From the NCBI GenBank assembly GCA_022508705.1, contig JAFLUO010000036.1:1-15558 (forward strand): a DNA stretch of 15,558 nucleotides. The letters are read 5' to 3'. The translations under genes were made by a program, and so were the position numbers. Positions 15,332 through 15,558 of this stretch are shown one piece after another. Under the pieces are notes generated by a model that had not been told where the DNA came from, made no database searches, and saw only the letters and a list, made by a program, of their open reading frames with translations. Source of the stretch: Oscillospiraceae bacterium (lineage in GTDB: Bacteria; Bacillota; Clostridia; Oscillospirales; Acutalibacteraceae). Positions within the stretch are counted from its first letter, which is position 1; the number at the start of each line of letters is the position of its first letter.

Positions 15332-15407
15332 TGGTGGACCCGAAGAGGTTCGAACTCTCGACCTTACGGATGCGAACCGTACGCTCTCCCAACTGAGCTA
15401 CGGGCCC
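15332..15407 (-). tRNA. tRNA-Ala (anticodon CGC)
   Basis: A full 76-nt cloverleaf can be drawn: acceptor GGGCCCG with CGGGTCC, D stem GCTC/GAGC, anticodon stem TACGG/CCGTA around TTCGCAT, T arm with GTTCGAAC-type loop, discriminator A and encoded CCA. The anticodon is CGC, reading GCG alanine codons. The third acceptor pair is G3·U70, the alanine identity element, which confirms the assignment. Confidence 0.95.
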
Positions 15408-15456
15408 GAATTTTTTTAGTGAAAAGTGAATAGTGAAGAGTGAAGAGTGAATAAGT

Positions 15457-15492
15457 AAAATCGACAAGCCTCTTGTGAGCCTTGTCGATTTT
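15457..15492 (-). terminator. Hairpin directly after the CAT-anticodon tRNA, probable terminator (copy 2)
   Basis: This has the same 12-bp perfect stem as the hairpin after tRNA-Ala, again starting at the base after CCA. Only three loop-region bases differ, all transitions, and one of them changes a U·G pair to C-G. It lies 49 nt before the 5' end of tRNA-Ala, so it either separates two tRNA transcripts or marks a processing point. Confidence 0.72.
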
Positions 15493-15558
15493 TGGTGGAC
15501 CAGCAGGGACTCGAACCCCGGACCGACCGGTTATGAGCCGGTTGCTCTAACCAACTGA
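15493..15558 (-). tRNA. tRNA with anticodon CAT, probably elongator tRNA-Met (truncated by the window end)
   Basis: From the D stem to the CCA, 66 nt are present and roughly the first 11 nt are missing. The anticodon stem ACCGG/CCGGT surrounds CTCATAA, so the anticodon is CAT. The stem lacks the GGG/CCC pairs of initiator tRNA. Elongator Met is the most likely identity. The lysidine-modified Ile(CAT) tRNA cannot be fully excluded from this part alone. The 3' acceptor strand is CTGGTCC with discriminator A. Confidence 0.88.

Larger units (their letters stand above)
15274..15502. repeat. Two direct copies of a tRNA-flanking module (hairpin plus TGAAGAG-rich tail)
   Basis: The stretch GTGAAGAGTGAATAAGT, then the 36-nt hairpin, then TGGTGGACC of the tRNA 3' end, occurs at about 15279-15340 and again at about 15440-15501, 161 bp apart. 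The second copy has extra tandem TGAAGAG/TGAATAG units (15418-15450). The tRNAs between are not homologous beyond normal tRNA similarity, so the repeat is a spacer module and not a tRNA gene duplication. Confidence 0.85.

Noticed and set aside
15274..15502. Repeats near the tRNAs as a CRISPR array or phage attachment site
   Set aside because: There are only two copies, the intervening DNA is a tRNA gene, and no integrase or cas gene is present. The structure fits tRNA 3' hairpins.

Overview
The window reads as chromosomal DNA of a low- to mid-GC Gram-positive of the class Clostridia, probably a gut Oscillospiraceae/Ruminococcaceae-type lineage. This is inferred from the T-box leader, strong AGGAGG-type ribosome binding sites, tRNAs with encoded CCA, the form of the enzymes and the dispersed hairpin repeats. 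No species is assigned. Every gene found lies on the minus strand, so transcription runs from high to low coordinates.

The core (about 12997 down to 391) is one long branched-chain amino acid operon. A sigma-A-type promoter (TTGACA, 17 bp, TACAAT) drives a T-box riboswitch. I read its specifier as CTC (Leu), and its T-box, antiterminator and terminator parts can all be located. The cistrons follow in the order ilvA, ridA, leuA, leuC, leuD, leuB, ilvB, ilvN, ilvC, ilvD and a DUF815-type AAA+ ATPase, and a hairpin terminator closes the unit. Spacing runs from an 8-nt overlap to a 40-nt gap, so this is a single polycistron of about 12.5 kb. IlvA makes 2-oxobutanoate for isoleucine and RidA removes the reactive enamine IlvA releases. 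IlvBN, IlvC and IlvD form the common isoleucine/valine path, and LeuA, LeuCD and LeuB extend 2-oxoisovalerate toward leucine. The final aminotransferase (ilvE) is not in the window.

Upstream (13062-15211) lies a two-gene unit: a carboxymuconolactone decarboxylase-cupin fusion protein followed by a MATE-family transporter. It has its own promoter, and I see no clear terminator before the T-box promoter. At the high-coordinate end are tRNA-Ala(CGC) and a truncated CAT-anticodon tRNA (probably elongator Met). Each is followed directly after its CCA by nearly the same 36-nt hairpin and a TGAAGAG-rich tail. At the low-coordinate end is the 5' part of an unrelated secreted protein gene with its own promoter.

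The metabolic core is well-known biology. The parts most worth a second look are the DUF815 ATPase coupled to ilvD without its own ribosome binding site, the leucine-type T-box placed ahead of ilvA, the duplicated hairpin module behind two unrelated tRNAs, and the CMD-cupin/MATE pair. I do not see a clearly new defence or mobile system.
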